A DNA stretch of 64,000 nucleotides from CAWGJC01 sp965276665 (GCA_965276665.1 OZ255620.1:868001-932000); one strand, 5' to 3'. Positions 1 to 9,727 are shown, numbered from the stretch's first letter. The notes: generated from the letters alone by a model not told the origin. A program made the numbers and translations.

Positions 1-1249
1 TGGCGCTGCGGGCGAAGGCCGCTTCCAGAATCGCATCTTTCGACCAGTAGCCCGCGAAAGGCGGGATGCCGGCAAGCGCCAGGCTGCCGATCCACATCAC
101 CACGTAGGTGATGGGAATGAGCCGCCAGATGCCGCCCATCTTCCGCATGTCCTGCTCGTCCGACATCGCGTGGATCACCGATCCTGCGCTCAGGAACAGC
201 AACGCCTTGAAGAAGGCATGGGTGATGAGGTGGAACATCGAGGCCTGGTAGGCGCCGACGCCGGCGGCCAGGAACATGTAGCCGAGTTGCGAGCAGGTCG
301 AGTAGGCGATCACCCGCTTGATGTCGTTCTGCACGCAGCCGATCGTCGCCGCGAACAGCGCCGTGGTGCCGCCGATGAAGGTGATGATGGCGAGCGTCGC
401 GGGCGCCGTCTCGAGCAGCGGCGACATCCGCGCCATCAGGAAGACGCCGGCCGTCACCATCGTCGCCGCATGGATCAGCGCGGAGACCGGCGTGGGCCCC
501 TCCATCGCATCCGGCAGCCAAGTGTGCAGGAAGATCTGCGCCGATTTGCCGCAGGCGCCGATGAACAGCAGCACGCCGATCACCTCGAGCGCCCGGATAT
601 TCTGCCCGAACACATGGTAGAGCGCGTCGCGATGCTCCGCGACATGGCCGAAGATGGTCGGGAAATCGACGGCGCCGAACAGAAAGAACACCAGGGCGAT
701 GCCGGTCGCGAAGCTGAGATCGCCGACACGGTTGACGATCATCGCCTTGATCGCCGCCCGGCATGCGCTCGGCCGGTCGTACCAGTAGCCGATCAGCAGA
801 TAGCTCGCGAGCCCGACGCCTTCCCAGCCGAAGAAGAGCTGCACCAGATTATCCGCCGTCACCAGCATCAGCATCGCGAAGGTGAACAGGCTCAGATAGC
901 TGAAGAAGCGGAACGAGCGGTGCTCGTGATGCATGTAGCCGACGCTGTAGATGTGGATCAGCGTCGCGACGGTGGTCACCATCGCGACCATCACCGCCGA
1001 CAGCGTGTCGTCGCGGAGCGCCCAGTCGAGATGGAAATCGCCGGCCTGGATCCAGGTGGCGATCTCCACCACCTCGCCATGCGAGGTCGATTGCAGGAAC
1101 AACACGCAGGAGGTGACGCCGCAGATCGCCGCCACCACCATGAGCAGGATCGTCATCGCCTGGGCGGCGCGGTCGCCGATGGCGGGGCCGAGAAATCCCG
1201 CGATGAGCGAGCCGAGCAGCGGCGCGAAGACGGCGGCGGCGTAAAGCAT
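1..1249 (-). CDS. nuoL: NADH-quinone oxidoreductase subunit L (partial, 3' end outside window)
   Basis: Antiporter-like proton-pumping membrane subunit of complex I. Reading from the ATG at 1249 on the minus strand gives an N-terminus beginning MLYAAAVFAPLLGSLIAG, then successive hydrophobic helices. The conserved core is readable: VQLFFGWEGVGLASYLLIG, then TWLPDAMEGPTPVSALIHAATMV with the lysine and histidine region typical of NuoL/Mrp antiporter subunits. About 416 residues are present; the family is usually 610-650, so the C-terminal third, including the lateral helix, lies beyond base 1. It begins one base after the nuoK stop codon. The identity is secure. Confidence 0.95.
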   Translation of the reverse strand, partial: MLYAAAVFAPLLGSLIAGFLGPAIGDRAAQAMTILLMVVAAICGVTSCVLFLQSTSHGEVVEIATWIQAGDFHLDWALRDDTLSAVMVAMVTTVATLIHIYSVGYMHHEHRSFRFFSYLSLFTFAMLMLVTADNLVQLFFGWEGVGLASYLLIGYWYDRPSACRAAIKAMIVNRVGDLSFATGIALVFFLFGAVDFPTIFGHVAEHRDALYHVFGQNIRALEVIGVLLFIGACGKSAQIFLHTWLPDAMEGPTPVSALIHAATMVTAGVFLMARMSPLLETAPATLAIITFIGGTTALFAATIGCVQNDIKRVIAYSTCSQLGYMFLAAGVGAYQASMFHLITHAFFKALLFLSAGSVIHAMSDEQDMRKMGGIWRLIPITYVVMWIGSLALAGIPPFAGYWSKDAILEAAFARSA

Positions 1250-1250
1250 C

Positions 1251-1559
1251 TCAGCCCTTCATCAGGTTCACGTCCTCGACCTCGATCGAGCCGCGATTGC
1301 GGAAATAGATCACCACGATGGCGAGCCCGATCGCCGCCTCCGCCGCCGCGACGGTCAGCACAAAGAGTGCGAGCACCTGCCCCGCGAGATCGGCCAGCGC
1401 CGCCGAGAAGGCGACGAGGTTGATGTTGACCGCCAGCAGGATCAGCTCGATCGACATCAGGATGATGATGACGTTCTTGCGGTTCATGAAGATGCCAAAA
1501 ATGCCGAGCACCAGCAGGATCGCGGCGACCGCCAGGTAGTGATCGAGCCCGACACTCAT
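1251..1559 (-). CDS. nuoK: NADH-quinone oxidoreductase subunit K
   Basis: Small MrpC-like membrane subunit of complex I, 102 residues, the normal length. Three transmembrane helices are evident. The conserved segments are GIFMNRKNVIIILMSIELIL, carrying the buried glutamate of helix 2, and the AAAEAAIGLAIVV stretch with the second conserved glutamate. It sits between nuoJ (15-base gap) and nuoL (1-base gap) in the canonical order. A longer ORF in another frame over the same bases is a GC shadow. Confidence 0.96.
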   Translation of the reverse strand: MSVGLDHYLAVAAILLVLGIFGIFMNRKNVIIILMSIELILLAVNINLVAFSAALADLAGQVLALFVLTVAAAEAAIGLAIVVIYFRNRGSIEVEDVNLMKG

Positions 1560-1574
1560 CTCCCGACACTCATC

Positions 1575-2276
1575 TCAATGGCCTTCCGCGTGCGGCGGGA
1601 AAGGGTCGTGCGCCTGCGCATCCGGCGAGGCCACCGGGGCCGGCTCGCGCCGGCGGCGGATATCGGCCGGCGCGATGCCGGCGCCCCGCACCGCATCCAC
1701 CATCTCCATCGTCTCGGCGACGGTGCGCGCGTTCTGCACCGAGATCACCTGGCGGCGCACGCTCTGGCGGTCACGCAGCGTCAGCACGATCGCGCCGATC
1801 ATCGCGACCAGCAGCACCAGGCCGGCAAGCTGGAACAGCAGCACGTAATCCGTGTAGATCACCCGCCCGAGCGCGACCGTATTCGGCACTGCGGCCCCCG
1901 AAGGCGAGAGCCGGAGCGAAGCCGCCGCCGGCGCGACGCGCCAGCCGGTCAGCACCAGGCCGAGCTCGACCAGCAGCACGAGCCCGACCGTTGCCCCCAC
2001 CGGCGCATAGCGCTGAAAACCCTCGCGAAGCTCGACGAAATCGATGTCGAGCATCATCACCACGAACAAGAACAGCACGGCCACGGCGCCGACATAGACG
2101 ATGACGAGGATCATCGCCAGGAACTCGGCCCCGGCGATCAGGAACAGCGCCGCCGCATTGAAGAAGGCGAGGATCAGGAACAACACGGAATGCACCGGAT
2201 TGCGCGCCGTCACCACCATCGCGCCCGAGATCAGCAGGATGGCGGCGAACACATAAAAGGCGATGGCGGCGATCAT
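1575..2276 (-). CDS. nuoJ: NADH-quinone oxidoreductase subunit J
   Basis: Membrane subunit of complex I, 233 residues. Five hydrophobic helices occupy roughly residues 1-175, including the diagnostic ARNPVHSVLFLILAFFNAA and GAEFLAMILVIVYVGAVAVL with the pi-bulge helix 3. The last 60 residues are a charged Arg/Pro/Ala tail, longer than in E. coli NuoJ (184 residues) but common in alphaproteobacteria. Located between nuoI and nuoK. Confidence 0.96.
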   Translation of the reverse strand: MIAAIAFYVFAAILLISGAMVVTARNPVHSVLFLILAFFNAAALFLIAGAEFLAMILVIVYVGAVAVLFLFVVMMLDIDFVELREGFQRYAPVGATVGLVLLVELGLVLTGWRVAPAAASLRLSPSGAAVPNTVALGRVIYTDYVLLFQLAGLVLLVAMIGAIVLTLRDRQSVRRQVISVQNARTVAETMEMVDAVRGAGIAPADIRRRREPAPVASPDAQAHDPFPPHAEGH

Positions 2277-2288
2277 CGTCCGGGTCTC

Positions 2289-2777
2289 TCAGCGATAGGG
2301 CGCATCGAGTTCCAGCCGCTTCGCCAGCTCCGCTTCCCAGCGGTCACCGTTATCGAGCAGCTTGTCCTTGTCGTAATAGAGTTCCTCGCGCGTCTCCGTC
2401 GCGAACTCGAAATTCGGTCCCTCGACGATCGCATCGACCGGGCAGGACTCCTCGCAAAGGCCGCAATAGATGCATTTTGTCATATCGATATCGTAGCGGG
2501 TAGTACGCCGCGACCCATCCTCGCGCGGCTCCGCCTCGATGGTGATCGCCTGCGCCGGGCACACCGCCTCGCAGAGCTTGCAGGCGATGCAGCGCTCCTC
2601 CCCGTTCGGGTAGCGGCGCAGCGCATGCTCGCCGCGGAAGCGCGGGCTCAGCAGGCCTTTCTCGTACGGATAGTTGATCGTCGCTTTCGGACGGAAGAAG
2701 TAACGCAAGGTGAGCCAGAGACCGGCGACGATCTCGCCGAGCAGCAGGCTGCGTGCGGTGCGGTCGAGATACGCCAT
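2289..2777 (-). CDS. nuoI: NADH-quinone oxidoreductase subunit I (8Fe ferredoxin-type)
   Basis: Peripheral-arm subunit carrying clusters N6a and N6b, passing electrons towards NuoB. It has 162 residues, normal for alphaproteobacteria. Two CxxCxxCxxxCP motifs are visible: Cys63, 66, 69, 73 (CIACKLCEAVCP) and Cys102, 105, 108, 112 (CIYCGLCEESCP). The N-terminal amphipathic helix (residues 10-28) docks on the membrane arm. The gap to nuoH upstream is 46 bases, the longest inside this operon. Confidence 0.97.
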   Translation of the reverse strand: MAYLDRTARSLLLGEIVAGLWLTLRYFFRPKATINYPYEKGLLSPRFRGEHALRRYPNGEERCIACKLCEAVCPAQAITIEAEPREDGSRRTTRYDIDMTKCIYCGLCEESCPVDAIVEGPNFEFATETREELYYDKDKLLDNGDRWEAELAKRLELDAPYR

Positions 2778-2823
2778 CAGCCCGTCCTTTCGCGGCGCGG
2801 CATAAACCGCCTGCCCGCCTGCA

Positions 2824-3849
2824 TCAAGCCGCCGCGTGCACGGGCAGCCAGCCGGTCGCCATCAGCACCGCCGCCGTGATCACCAGCCAGAGCAGCGACA
2901 ACGGCAGGAACACCTTCCAGCCGAGCCGCATCAGCTGGTCGTAGCGGAAGCGCGGCAAGGTCGCACGCACCCAGAGGAAGATGAACGCGCAGACGCAAAT
3001 TTTCAGAATGAACCAGATCGGGCCTGGCAGCCAGGTGAAGGGCACGAACGGAACCGGACTCAGCCAGCCGCCGAGGAACAGGATCGACGTCATCGCCGAC
3101 ATCAGGATGATGTTCGCGTATTCGCCGAGGAAGAACAAAGCGAACGCCATCGCGCTGTATTCGACGAAGAAGCCGGCGACGATCTCGCTCTCCCCTTCCG
3201 GCAGGTCGAAGGGCGACCGGTTGGTCTCCGCCAGCGCCGAGATCAGGAACACGATGAACATCGGAAATAGCGGGATGAAGAACCAGATATGACGCTGCGC
3301 GGTGACGATGTCGTTCAGCCGGAGGCTGCCGGCGCAGAGCAGGACCGAGACCATCACGAAGCCGAGCGAGACCTCGTAGCTCACCATCTGCGCCGCCGAG
3401 CGGAGCGCGCCGAGGAAGGCGTATTTCGAATTGGACGCCCAGCCCGCGATGATGATGCCGTAAACGCCGAGCGAGCTGATCGCGAAGAGGTAAAGCACGC
3501 CGACATTGATGTCGGCCACCGCCCAGTGGTCGTTCACCGGGATCACCGCCCAGGCGATCATCGCCAGGGTGAAGGTGAGCATCGGCGCCATCAGGAACAG
3601 CAGACGATTGGCCCCTGTCGGGATGATCGTCTCCTTCATCAACATCTTGATCGCGTCGGCGAAAGGCTGCCAGAGCCCGAACGGCCCGACCACGTTCGGC
3701 CCGCGGCGCAGCTGGATCGCCGCCAGCACCTTGCGCTCGGCGAGCGTCAGATAGGCCACCGCAATCAGCAGCGGCACCAGCACCGCCAGCGCCTCCAGTA
3801 CGGTCAGGATCAGCGCACCGAGCAGCGTGTGGAAGAAGAAGTCGCGCAT
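2824..3849 (-). CDS. nuoH: NADH-quinone oxidoreductase subunit H
   Basis: Membrane subunit that forms the quinone chamber of complex I, 341 residues from the chosen ATG at 3849. That start overlaps the nuoG stop codon by one base (TGATG) and begins MRDFFFHTLLGALI; a longer reading into nuoG adds 17 residues unlike the family. Recognisable segments are AERKVLAAIQLRRGPN in loop 1, SKYAFLGALRSAAQMVSYE, and ETNRSPFDLPEGESE in the conserved acidic loop. About eight transmembrane helices. Confidence 0.96.
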   Translation of the reverse strand: MRDFFFHTLLGALILTVLEALAVLVPLLIAVAYLTLAERKVLAAIQLRRGPNVVGPFGLWQPFADAIKMLMKETIIPTGANRLLFLMAPMLTFTLAMIAWAVIPVNDHWAVADINVGVLYLFAISSLGVYGIIIAGWASNSKYAFLGALRSAAQMVSYEVSLGFVMVSVLLCAGSLRLNDIVTAQRHIWFFIPLFPMFIVFLISALAETNRSPFDLPEGESEIVAGFFVEYSAMAFALFFLGEYANIILMSAMTSILFLGGWLSPVPFVPFTWLPGPIWFILKICVCAFIFLWVRATLPRFRYDQLMRLGWKVFLPLSLLWLVITAAVLMATGWLPVHAAA

Positions 3850-5900
3850 CACTCCGCCGCTTGCTGGGAGGGGGACGGCATCGCGTAGATGCGGCTGCAC
3901 TCCGCCATCGTCGGGCTCGCCCGGCTGATCGCGTTGGTCTGATAGTAATCCGGCACCGCATAGGCGAGCGGCGATTCGCCGAGCGCCGCGGGATCGCCCG
4001 ACGGACCGGACTGGTCGGTGCCGGCGAGTCGCGCATATTCGCGCCCGAAGCTCGGCGCCACGCTCTCCATGCGGCGCCGCAGCGCCTCCAGATCATCATA
4101 GGGCAGCGACTTGCCGATCACCTCGCTGAACGCCCGCAGGATCGTCCAATCCTCGCGCGCCTCGCCCGGCGGAAACACCGCGCGGAAGCCGCGCTGCACG
4201 CGTCCCTCGGTGTTGACGTAGGTGCCGTTCTTCTCGGTATAGGTGGCCCCCGGCAGAATCACATCGGCGCGCGCCGCGCCCCGATCACCGTGATGCCCCT
4301 GATAGATGACGAAGGTGCCGGCGCCGATCCGCGACGCGTCGATCTCGTCGGCGCCGAGTAGCCAGAGCAGGCCGACGCCGCCATCCAGCATCGCGCCGAC
4401 GGATTGCCCGGACGCACCCGGCACGAAGCCGAGATCGAGGCCGCCGACCCGCGCCGCCGCGGTGTGCAGCACGTTGAACCCGTGCCAGTCGAGCCCGATC
4501 GCGCCGAGCTCGGTGGCGAGCTTCCAAGCCGAGGCCAGCACCGCCGCGCCATCGGCCCGCGCGAGCGCGCCCGGCCCGACGATCACCATCTTCCGCTTCG
4601 CCGCGCGGAACGCCTCGGTCTCCTCGGCGCGCATGAACCCGCCCAGCGCGGCCGCGCCGTCGCCGAGCCAGGTGGCGCTATAAGTGAGCTCAGCCTCCGG
4701 CCCGATCGCGACGATCGGAAAATTCCCGGCCAGCCAGCGCTTGCGGATGCGCGCGTTCAGCACCGGCGCCTCGCGCCTTGGATTGCTGCCGATGAGCAGC
4801 AGCCCATCCGCCTCCTCGATTCCGGCAATGCTCGAATTGAACAGATAGAACTCGCGACGTGAGGCATCGAGGCGCGCGCCGTCTTGCCGGCAGTCGATAT
4901 TGACCGAGCCGAGCGTCCCCATCAGATCCTTCAGCGCCAGCATGCTCTCCGCATCGCAGAGATCGCCGGCAATGGCGCCGATCCGCTCGCCCGGCAGGCC
5001 GCGCAGCCGGTCGGCGATCGCGGCAAAAGCTTCCTGCCAGCTCGCCGGCCGCAGGCGCCCGGCCTCGCGAACCCATGGCTTGTCGAGCCGTCGCCGCTTC
5101 AGCCCGTCGATCGAGAAGCGCGATTTGTCGCCGAGCCACTCCTCGTTCACCGCATCGTTGGGGCGCGGCAGGATGCGCAGCACCTCGGGCCCGCGGCTGT
5201 CCACGCGGATCGCGGTGCCGACCGCGTCCAGCACGTCGATGCTGTCCACCTTCCGCAACTCCCAGGAGCGCGCGGTGAAGGCATAGGGTTTGGAGGTCAG
5301 CGCGCCGACCGGGCAGATGTCGATCAGATTGCCGGAGAGCTCAGAGGTGAGCGCTTTTTCGACATAGGTGCCGACCTCCATGTTCTCGCCGCGCGCGGTC
5401 GCGCCGAGCTCCGGCACGCCCGCGATCTCGGTCGCGAAGCGGATGCAGCGCGTGCAGTGGATGCAGCGCGTCATGATCGTCTTGACCAGCGGGCCAAGAT
5501 ATTTGTCCTTCACCGCGCGCTTGTTCTCGGAATAGCGCGAGTGGTCCATGCCGTAGGAATAGGCCTGGTCCTGCAGATCGCACTCGCCGCCCTGATCGCA
5601 GATCGGGCAGTCGAGCGGGTGGTTGATGAGCAGGAACTCCATCACCCCGCGGCGGCCGTTCCGCACCATCGGCGTGTCGGTCTTCACCACCATGTTGTCG
5701 GCGGCCGGATACGAGCAGGACGCGATCGGCTTCGGCGCCTTTTCCACCTCGACGAGGCACATGCGGCAATTGCCGGCGATCGACAGCCGCTCGTGGTAGC
5801 AGAAGCGCGGCACCTCGACCCCCGCCGCCTCGCAGGCCTGCAGCACGGTGGAGCCGTTCGGCACCTCCACCTCGATCCCATCGACGGTGAGCTTCGCCAT
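3849..5900 (-). CDS. nuoG: NADH-quinone oxidoreductase subunit G
   Basis: Large iron-sulfur subunit of the complex I NADH module, 683 residues. The N-terminal 2Fe-2S ferredoxin domain has Cys34, 45, 48 and 62. The His/Cys cluster region (CPICDQGGECDLQDQ) and two CxxCxxC motifs (CIHCTRCIRFA and DICPVGAL) follow by about residue 200. The remainder is the degenerate molybdopterin oxidoreductase fold. The stop overlaps the nuoH start by one base, and nuoF ends 5 bases upstream, consistent with tight translational coupling. Confidence 0.97.
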   Translation of the reverse strand: MAKLTVDGIEVEVPNGSTVLQACEAAGVEVPRFCYHERLSIAGNCRMCLVEVEKAPKPIASCSYPAADNMVVKTDTPMVRNGRRGVMEFLLINHPLDCPICDQGGECDLQDQAYSYGMDHSRYSENKRAVKDKYLGPLVKTIMTRCIHCTRCIRFATEIAGVPELGATARGENMEVGTYVEKALTSELSGNLIDICPVGALTSKPYAFTARSWELRKVDSIDVLDAVGTAIRVDSRGPEVLRILPRPNDAVNEEWLGDKSRFSIDGLKRRRLDKPWVREAGRLRPASWQEAFAAIADRLRGLPGERIGAIAGDLCDAESMLALKDLMGTLGSVNIDCRQDGARLDASRREFYLFNSSIAGIEEADGLLLIGSNPRREAPVLNARIRKRWLAGNFPIVAIGPEAELTYSATWLGDGAAALGGFMRAEETEAFRAAKRKMVIVGPGALARADGAAVLASAWKLATELGAIGLDWHGFNVLHTAAARVGGLDLGFVPGASGQSVGAMLDGGVGLLWLLGADEIDASRIGAGTFVIYQGHHGDRGAARADVILPGATYTEKNGTYVNTEGRVQRGFRAVFPPGEAREDWTILRAFSEVIGKSLPYDDLEALRRRMESVAPSFGREYARLAGTDQSGPSGDPAALGESPLAYAVPDYYQTNAISRASPTMAECSRIYAMPSPSQQAAE

Positions 5901-5905
5901 GAAGA

Positions 5906-7204
5906 TTACTCCGCCGCCATGCGCGTGGGGGCGTCATGGCGCGTCTTGTACGCGTTGATGCGTTCCTCCATCTCCGGGCGGAAATGCCGGATGAGGCCCT
6001 GCACCGGCCAGGCCGCCGCATCACCGAGCGCGCAGATCGTGTGGCCCTCGATCTGTCGCGTCACCTGCTCCAGCATGTCGATTTCCGAAAGCTCGGCGCG
6101 GCCCTCCACCATGCGGTTCATCACCCGCATCATCCACCCCGCGCCTTCGCGGCACGGCGTGCATTGGCCGCAGCTCTCATGCTTGTAGAATTGCGACAAC
6201 CGGGCGATGGCGCGGATGATGTCGGTCGACTTGTCCATCACGATGACCGCCGCAGTGCCGAGCCCGCTCTTCGCGTCGCGCAGGCTGTCGAAATCCATCA
6301 GCACCGTATCGCACACCGATTTCGACAGCACCGGCACCGATGATCCGCCGGGGATGACCGCGAGCAGATTGTCCCACCCGCCGCGCACGCCGCCCGCATA
6401 GGTGTCGATCAGCTCGCGGAGCGAGATGCCGAGCTCCTCCTCGACATTGCACGGCTTGTTCACATGGCCGGAGATGCAGAAGATCTTCGTCCCCGCATTC
6501 TTCGGCCGTCCGAGGGCGGAGAACCAGGTGGCGCCGCGCCGTAGGATGGTCGGCGCGACCGCGATGCTCTCGACATTGTTCACAGTTGTCGGGCAACCAT
6601 AGAGTCCAACCGCCGCCGGGAAGGGCGGCTTCATCCGCGGCATGCCCTTCTTGCCCTCGAGGCTTTCGAGCAGCGCGGTCTCCTCGCCACAAATATATGC
6701 CCCGGCGCCGCGATGCATATAAAGATCGAAATCCCAGCCCGAGCCGGCGGCGTTGGGCCCGATCAGACCCGCCTCGTAGGCCTGGTCGATCGCCGCCTGC
6801 AGCACCACCGCCTCGTTGTAGAACTCGCCGCGTATGTAGATGTAACAGGCATGCGCGCCCATCGCGAAGGATGCGATCAGGCAGCCTTCGATCAGCTTGT
6901 GCGGATCGTGGCGCATGATGTCGCGATCCTTGCAGGTGCCGGGCTCGCTCTCATCCGCATTCACCACGAGATAGCAGGGCCGCTCGCTCTCCTTCGGCAT
7001 GAACGACCATTTGAGCCCGGTCGGGAATCCTGCGCCCCCGCGGCCACGCAAGCCGGAGGCTTTCATCTCGTCGATGATCGCCTCGCGCCCGCGCGCCAGA
7101 ATGGCTGCCGTGCCGTCCCAGTCGCCGCGCGCCCGAGCGCCATCGAGCCCCCAATCCTGCAGCCCGTACAGATTGGTGAAGATGCGATCCTTGTCGTTCA
7201 GCAT
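5906..7204 (-). CDS. nuoF: NADH-quinone oxidoreductase subunit F (NADH/FMN-binding)
   Basis: Catalytic NADH-dehydrogenase subunit, 432 residues. It shows the NADH-binding GLRGRGGAGFPTGLKW segment near residue 60, the FMN-binding GAGAYICGEETALLESLEG around residue 175, and the N3 4Fe-4S site CGQCTPCREG near residue 350. Length and motifs are normal. It lies 4 bases downstream of nuoE and is followed 5 bases later by nuoG. Confidence 0.97.
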   Translation of the reverse strand: MLNDKDRIFTNLYGLQDWGLDGARARGDWDGTAAILARGREAIIDEMKASGLRGRGGAGFPTGLKWSFMPKESERPCYLVVNADESEPGTCKDRDIMRHDPHKLIEGCLIASFAMGAHACYIYIRGEFYNEAVVLQAAIDQAYEAGLIGPNAAGSGWDFDLYMHRGAGAYICGEETALLESLEGKKGMPRMKPPFPAAVGLYGCPTTVNNVESIAVAPTILRRGATWFSALGRPKNAGTKIFCISGHVNKPCNVEEELGISLRELIDTYAGGVRGGWDNLLAVIPGGSSVPVLSKSVCDTVLMDFDSLRDAKSGLGTAAVIVMDKSTDIIRAIARLSQFYKHESCGQCTPCREGAGWMMRVMNRMVEGRAELSEIDMLEQVTRQIEGHTICALGDAAAWPVQGLIRHFRPEMEERINAYKTRHDAPTRMAAE

Positions 7205-7208
7205 CGCC

Positions 7209-7865
7209 TCACCTTCCCTCTGCCGCCGCGCCGAGCGTGGTCAGCGTGTTCGGACCGCCCTCGGGCGCCGAGGTGATGCGGCCGATGGTCGAGCCAGGCT
7301 TGGGCGCCTCGCCGCGCCGGAGCGCCGCGAGCAGCGCTTCGGTGCGCGGCCCGTCGAGATCCTCATAGAAATCATCGTTCACCTGGAGGACCGGTGCGTT
7401 CACGCAGGCGCCGATGCATTCGACCTCGCTCATCGTGAACATCCCGTCCGTGCTCGTCTCGTGCCAACCGGCGATGCCGGTTGCCCGGCGACAGGCGGCG
7501 GTCACCTCGTCCGAGCCGCGCAACCAGCACGGCGTGGTGGTGCAGACCTGCAGATGGTAGCGACCGACCGGCGTCGTGTTGAACATCAGGTAGAAGGTCG
7601 CGACCTCGTAGACGCGGATCGGCGGCATCGCGAGGCGCACCGCCACCGCATCCATCGCTACCCGCGGCACCCAGGCGCTGCCGGTCTCGCGCGCCATCTG
7701 CCGCTGCACGATGTAGAGCAAGGGCAGCACGGCGCTCGCCTGCCGCCCCGCCGGGTATTTCGCGATCGCCTGCGCGATGGCAGCGTCGCTCTCGGCATCG
7801 AAGGCGAAATGCGTGGGCTGCGGAATCTCCTCGCCCACCGAGCCGTCACCAATCTCTTCCGTCAT
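7209..7865 (-). CDS. nuoE: NADH-quinone oxidoreductase subunit E (2Fe-2S thioredoxin-like)
   Basis: 24-kDa type subunit carrying cluster N1a, 218 residues. The four ligand cysteines are in VCTTTPCWLRGS and VECIGACVNAPVLQVNDDFYEDL. The N-terminal helical part includes the FLMFNTTPVGRYHLQ lead-in to the first cysteine. The C-terminal extension of about 45 residues, rich in Pro/Gly/Thr (PKPGSTIGRITSAPEGGPNTL), is usual for alphaproteobacterial NuoE. Confidence 0.96.
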   Translation of the reverse strand: MTEEIGDGSVGEEIPQPTHFAFDAESDAAIAQAIAKYPAGRQASAVLPLLYIVQRQMARETGSAWVPRVAMDAVAVRLAMPPIRVYEVATFYLMFNTTPVGRYHLQVCTTTPCWLRGSDEVTAACRRATGIAGWHETSTDGMFTMSEVECIGACVNAPVLQVNDDFYEDLDGPRTEALLAALRRGEAPKPGSTIGRITSAPEGGPNTLTTLGAAAEGR

Positions 7866-7871
7866 CGATCG

Positions 7872-9089
7872 CTACCTGTCGATCTCGCCGAACACGACGT
7901 CGATCGACCCGATGATGGCCACCGCGTCGGCCAGCATGTGTCGCTTCGCCATCGTCTCGATCGCCTGCAAATGGGCGAATCCCGTCGGCCGGATCTTGCA
8001 GCGATATGGCCGGTTGCTGCCATCGGCGACGAGATAGACGCCAAACTCACCCTTCGGGCTCTCCACCGCGGTGTAAGTCGCGCCCGCCGGCACGTGATAC
8101 CCCTCGGTGAATAGCTTGAAGTGATGGATCAGCGCCTCCATCGAGCGCTTCATCTCGGCGCGCGCCGGTGGGGTGAACTTGTTGTCCTGTATGCGCACCG
8201 GGCCCGGCTGCATCTGCGCGAGGCATTGCTTGATGATTCTCACGCTCTCCCGCATCTCGGCCACGCGCACGAGGTAGCGGTCATAGCAATCGCCATTGCG
8301 CCCCACCGGGATCTCGAACTCCACCCGGTCGTACATCTCGTAGGGCTGTGAGCGCCGCAGGTCCCAAGGGATGCCGGAGGCGCGGATGCACGGGCCGGAA
8401 AAGCCCCATTCCAGCGCCTGTTCCGGCGACATGATGCCGATATCAACGGTGCGCTGCTTCCAGATCCGGTTGTTTGTCAGCAGCTCCTCGAGCTCGTCGA
8501 CGAATTTGTAGAAGCTCTCGGCCCAATCGGCGATGCGATCTGTCAGGCCTGCGGGCAGGTCGCGCGCGACCCCGCCCGGACGGAAGTAATTCGCGTGGAA
8601 CCGCGCACCGGACGCCGCTTCGTGGAACTCGAGCAGCTTCTCGCGCTCCTCGAACCCCCAGAGGCTCGGCGTGATCGCGCCCACATCGAGGGCGTAGGTC
8701 GTGACGTTGAGTAGGTGGTTCAGCACGCGGGTGATCTCGGCGAACAGCGTGCGGATCCACTGCGCGCGTTCCGGGATCGTGATGCCGAGCAGCTTCTCCG
8801 TCGCCAGCGCGAAAGCCTGCTCCTGCGATAGCGGCGATACGTAATCCAGCCGGTCGAAATACGGGACCGCCTGCATGTAGGTCTTGTATTCGATGAGCTT
8901 TTCGGTGCCGCGATGCAGCAGGCCGATATGCGGGTCGGCGCGCTGCACCACCTCGCCGTCGAGCTCCAAGATGAGCCGCAGCACGCCGTGCGCGGCCGGA
9001 TGCTGCGGTCCGAAATTGATCGCGTGACTGTCGATCTCGACCGTCTTGCGAGCCGGGTTGGCCTCGGTGACCTCGTGCGCGGCGCTCAT
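7872..9089 (-). CDS. nuoD: NADH-quinone oxidoreductase subunit D
   Basis: 49-kDa type subunit that forms the quinone site with NuoB, 405 residues. Diagnostic segments are NFGPQHPAAHGVLRLILELDGE (quinone-site histidines), PHIGLLHRGTEKLIEYK and the C-terminal VFGEIDR. NuoC and NuoD are separate here, as in most alphaproteobacteria, rather than fused as in E. coli. The ATG at 9089 overlaps the nuoC stop by four bases (ATGA). Confidence 0.97.
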   Translation of the reverse strand: MSAAHEVTEANPARKTVEIDSHAINFGPQHPAAHGVLRLILELDGEVVQRADPHIGLLHRGTEKLIEYKTYMQAVPYFDRLDYVSPLSQEQAFALATEKLLGITIPERAQWIRTLFAEITRVLNHLLNVTTYALDVGAITPSLWGFEEREKLLEFHEAASGARFHANYFRPGGVARDLPAGLTDRIADWAESFYKFVDELEELLTNNRIWKQRTVDIGIMSPEQALEWGFSGPCIRASGIPWDLRRSQPYEMYDRVEFEIPVGRNGDCYDRYLVRVAEMRESVRIIKQCLAQMQPGPVRIQDNKFTPPARAEMKRSMEALIHHFKLFTEGYHVPAGATYTAVESPKGEFGVYLVADGSNRPYRCKIRPTGFAHLQAIETMAKRHMLADAVAIIGSIDVVFGEIDR

Positions 9090-9727
9090 CGGCCTTGCTC
9101 CGCCGCACGCGCCTCGTGAGCCTTCTCGTCGCCGGGAAGCGTCACCATGCCCTCCCAGGGTGAGACGAAATCGAAGTTCCGGAAATCCTGCGTCAGCGCC
9201 ACCTTCTCGTAGACGACTTCCTTGCGCTCCTCGTCGTAGCGCACCTCGACATAGCCGGTGAGCGGGAAATCCTTGCGCAGCGGATGACCGTCGAACCCGT
9301 AATCGGTGAGAATACGTCGTAGATCAGGCTGTCCGGAGAACACGATGCCGTAAAGGTCCCAGGCCTCACGCTCCCACCAGGTTGCGACCGGCCAGATGCC
9401 GCACACCGATGGAACCGGCGTCGCGCCTGACGCGGTGATGATCACGCGGACGCGGTGATTGCGGGTGATCGAGAGCAGGCAATAGACCACGTCGAACCGC
9501 TCGGCGCGCTCAGGGAAATCGACGCCGCACAGCTCCATCAGCTGCTCGAACGCGAAGCGCGGATCGTCGCGCAGCGTGGCCATCAACGCCGGCAACTCGT
9601 CGCGCGCGGCGTGCACGACGAGCTCACCCTTCTCCACCGCGGCCCCGGTCACGCCGGGCAGCGCGGCGACCGCCTCGCCCAGAACGGAGAGCGGGCTCGC
9701 GGGGGCGGGCGTGTTCGGGTCAGCCAC
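9086..9727 (-). CDS. nuoC: NADH-quinone oxidoreductase subunit C
   Basis: 30-kDa type peripheral subunit, 213 residues. The chosen start is GTG at 9727 (protein begins VADPNTPAPASPLS), which overlaps the nuoB stop by 8 bases. The longer open frame reads back through nuoB with an Arg/Cys-rich sequence unlike the family. The signature is WYEREAWDLYGIVF-like (WWEREAWDLYGIVFSGQPDLRR), followed by ILTDYGFDGHPLRKDFPLTGY. It sits between nuoB and nuoD. Confidence 0.93.
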   Translation of the reverse strand: MADPNTPAPASPLSVLGEAVAALPGVTGAAVEKGELVVHAARDELPALMATLRDDPRFAFEQLMELCGVDFPERAERFDVVYCLLSITRNHRVRVIITASGATPVPSVCGIWPVATWWEREAWDLYGIVFSGQPDLRRILTDYGFDGHPLRKDFPLTGYVEVRYDEERKEVVYEKVALTQDFRNFDFVSPWEGMVTLPGDEKAHEARAAEQGR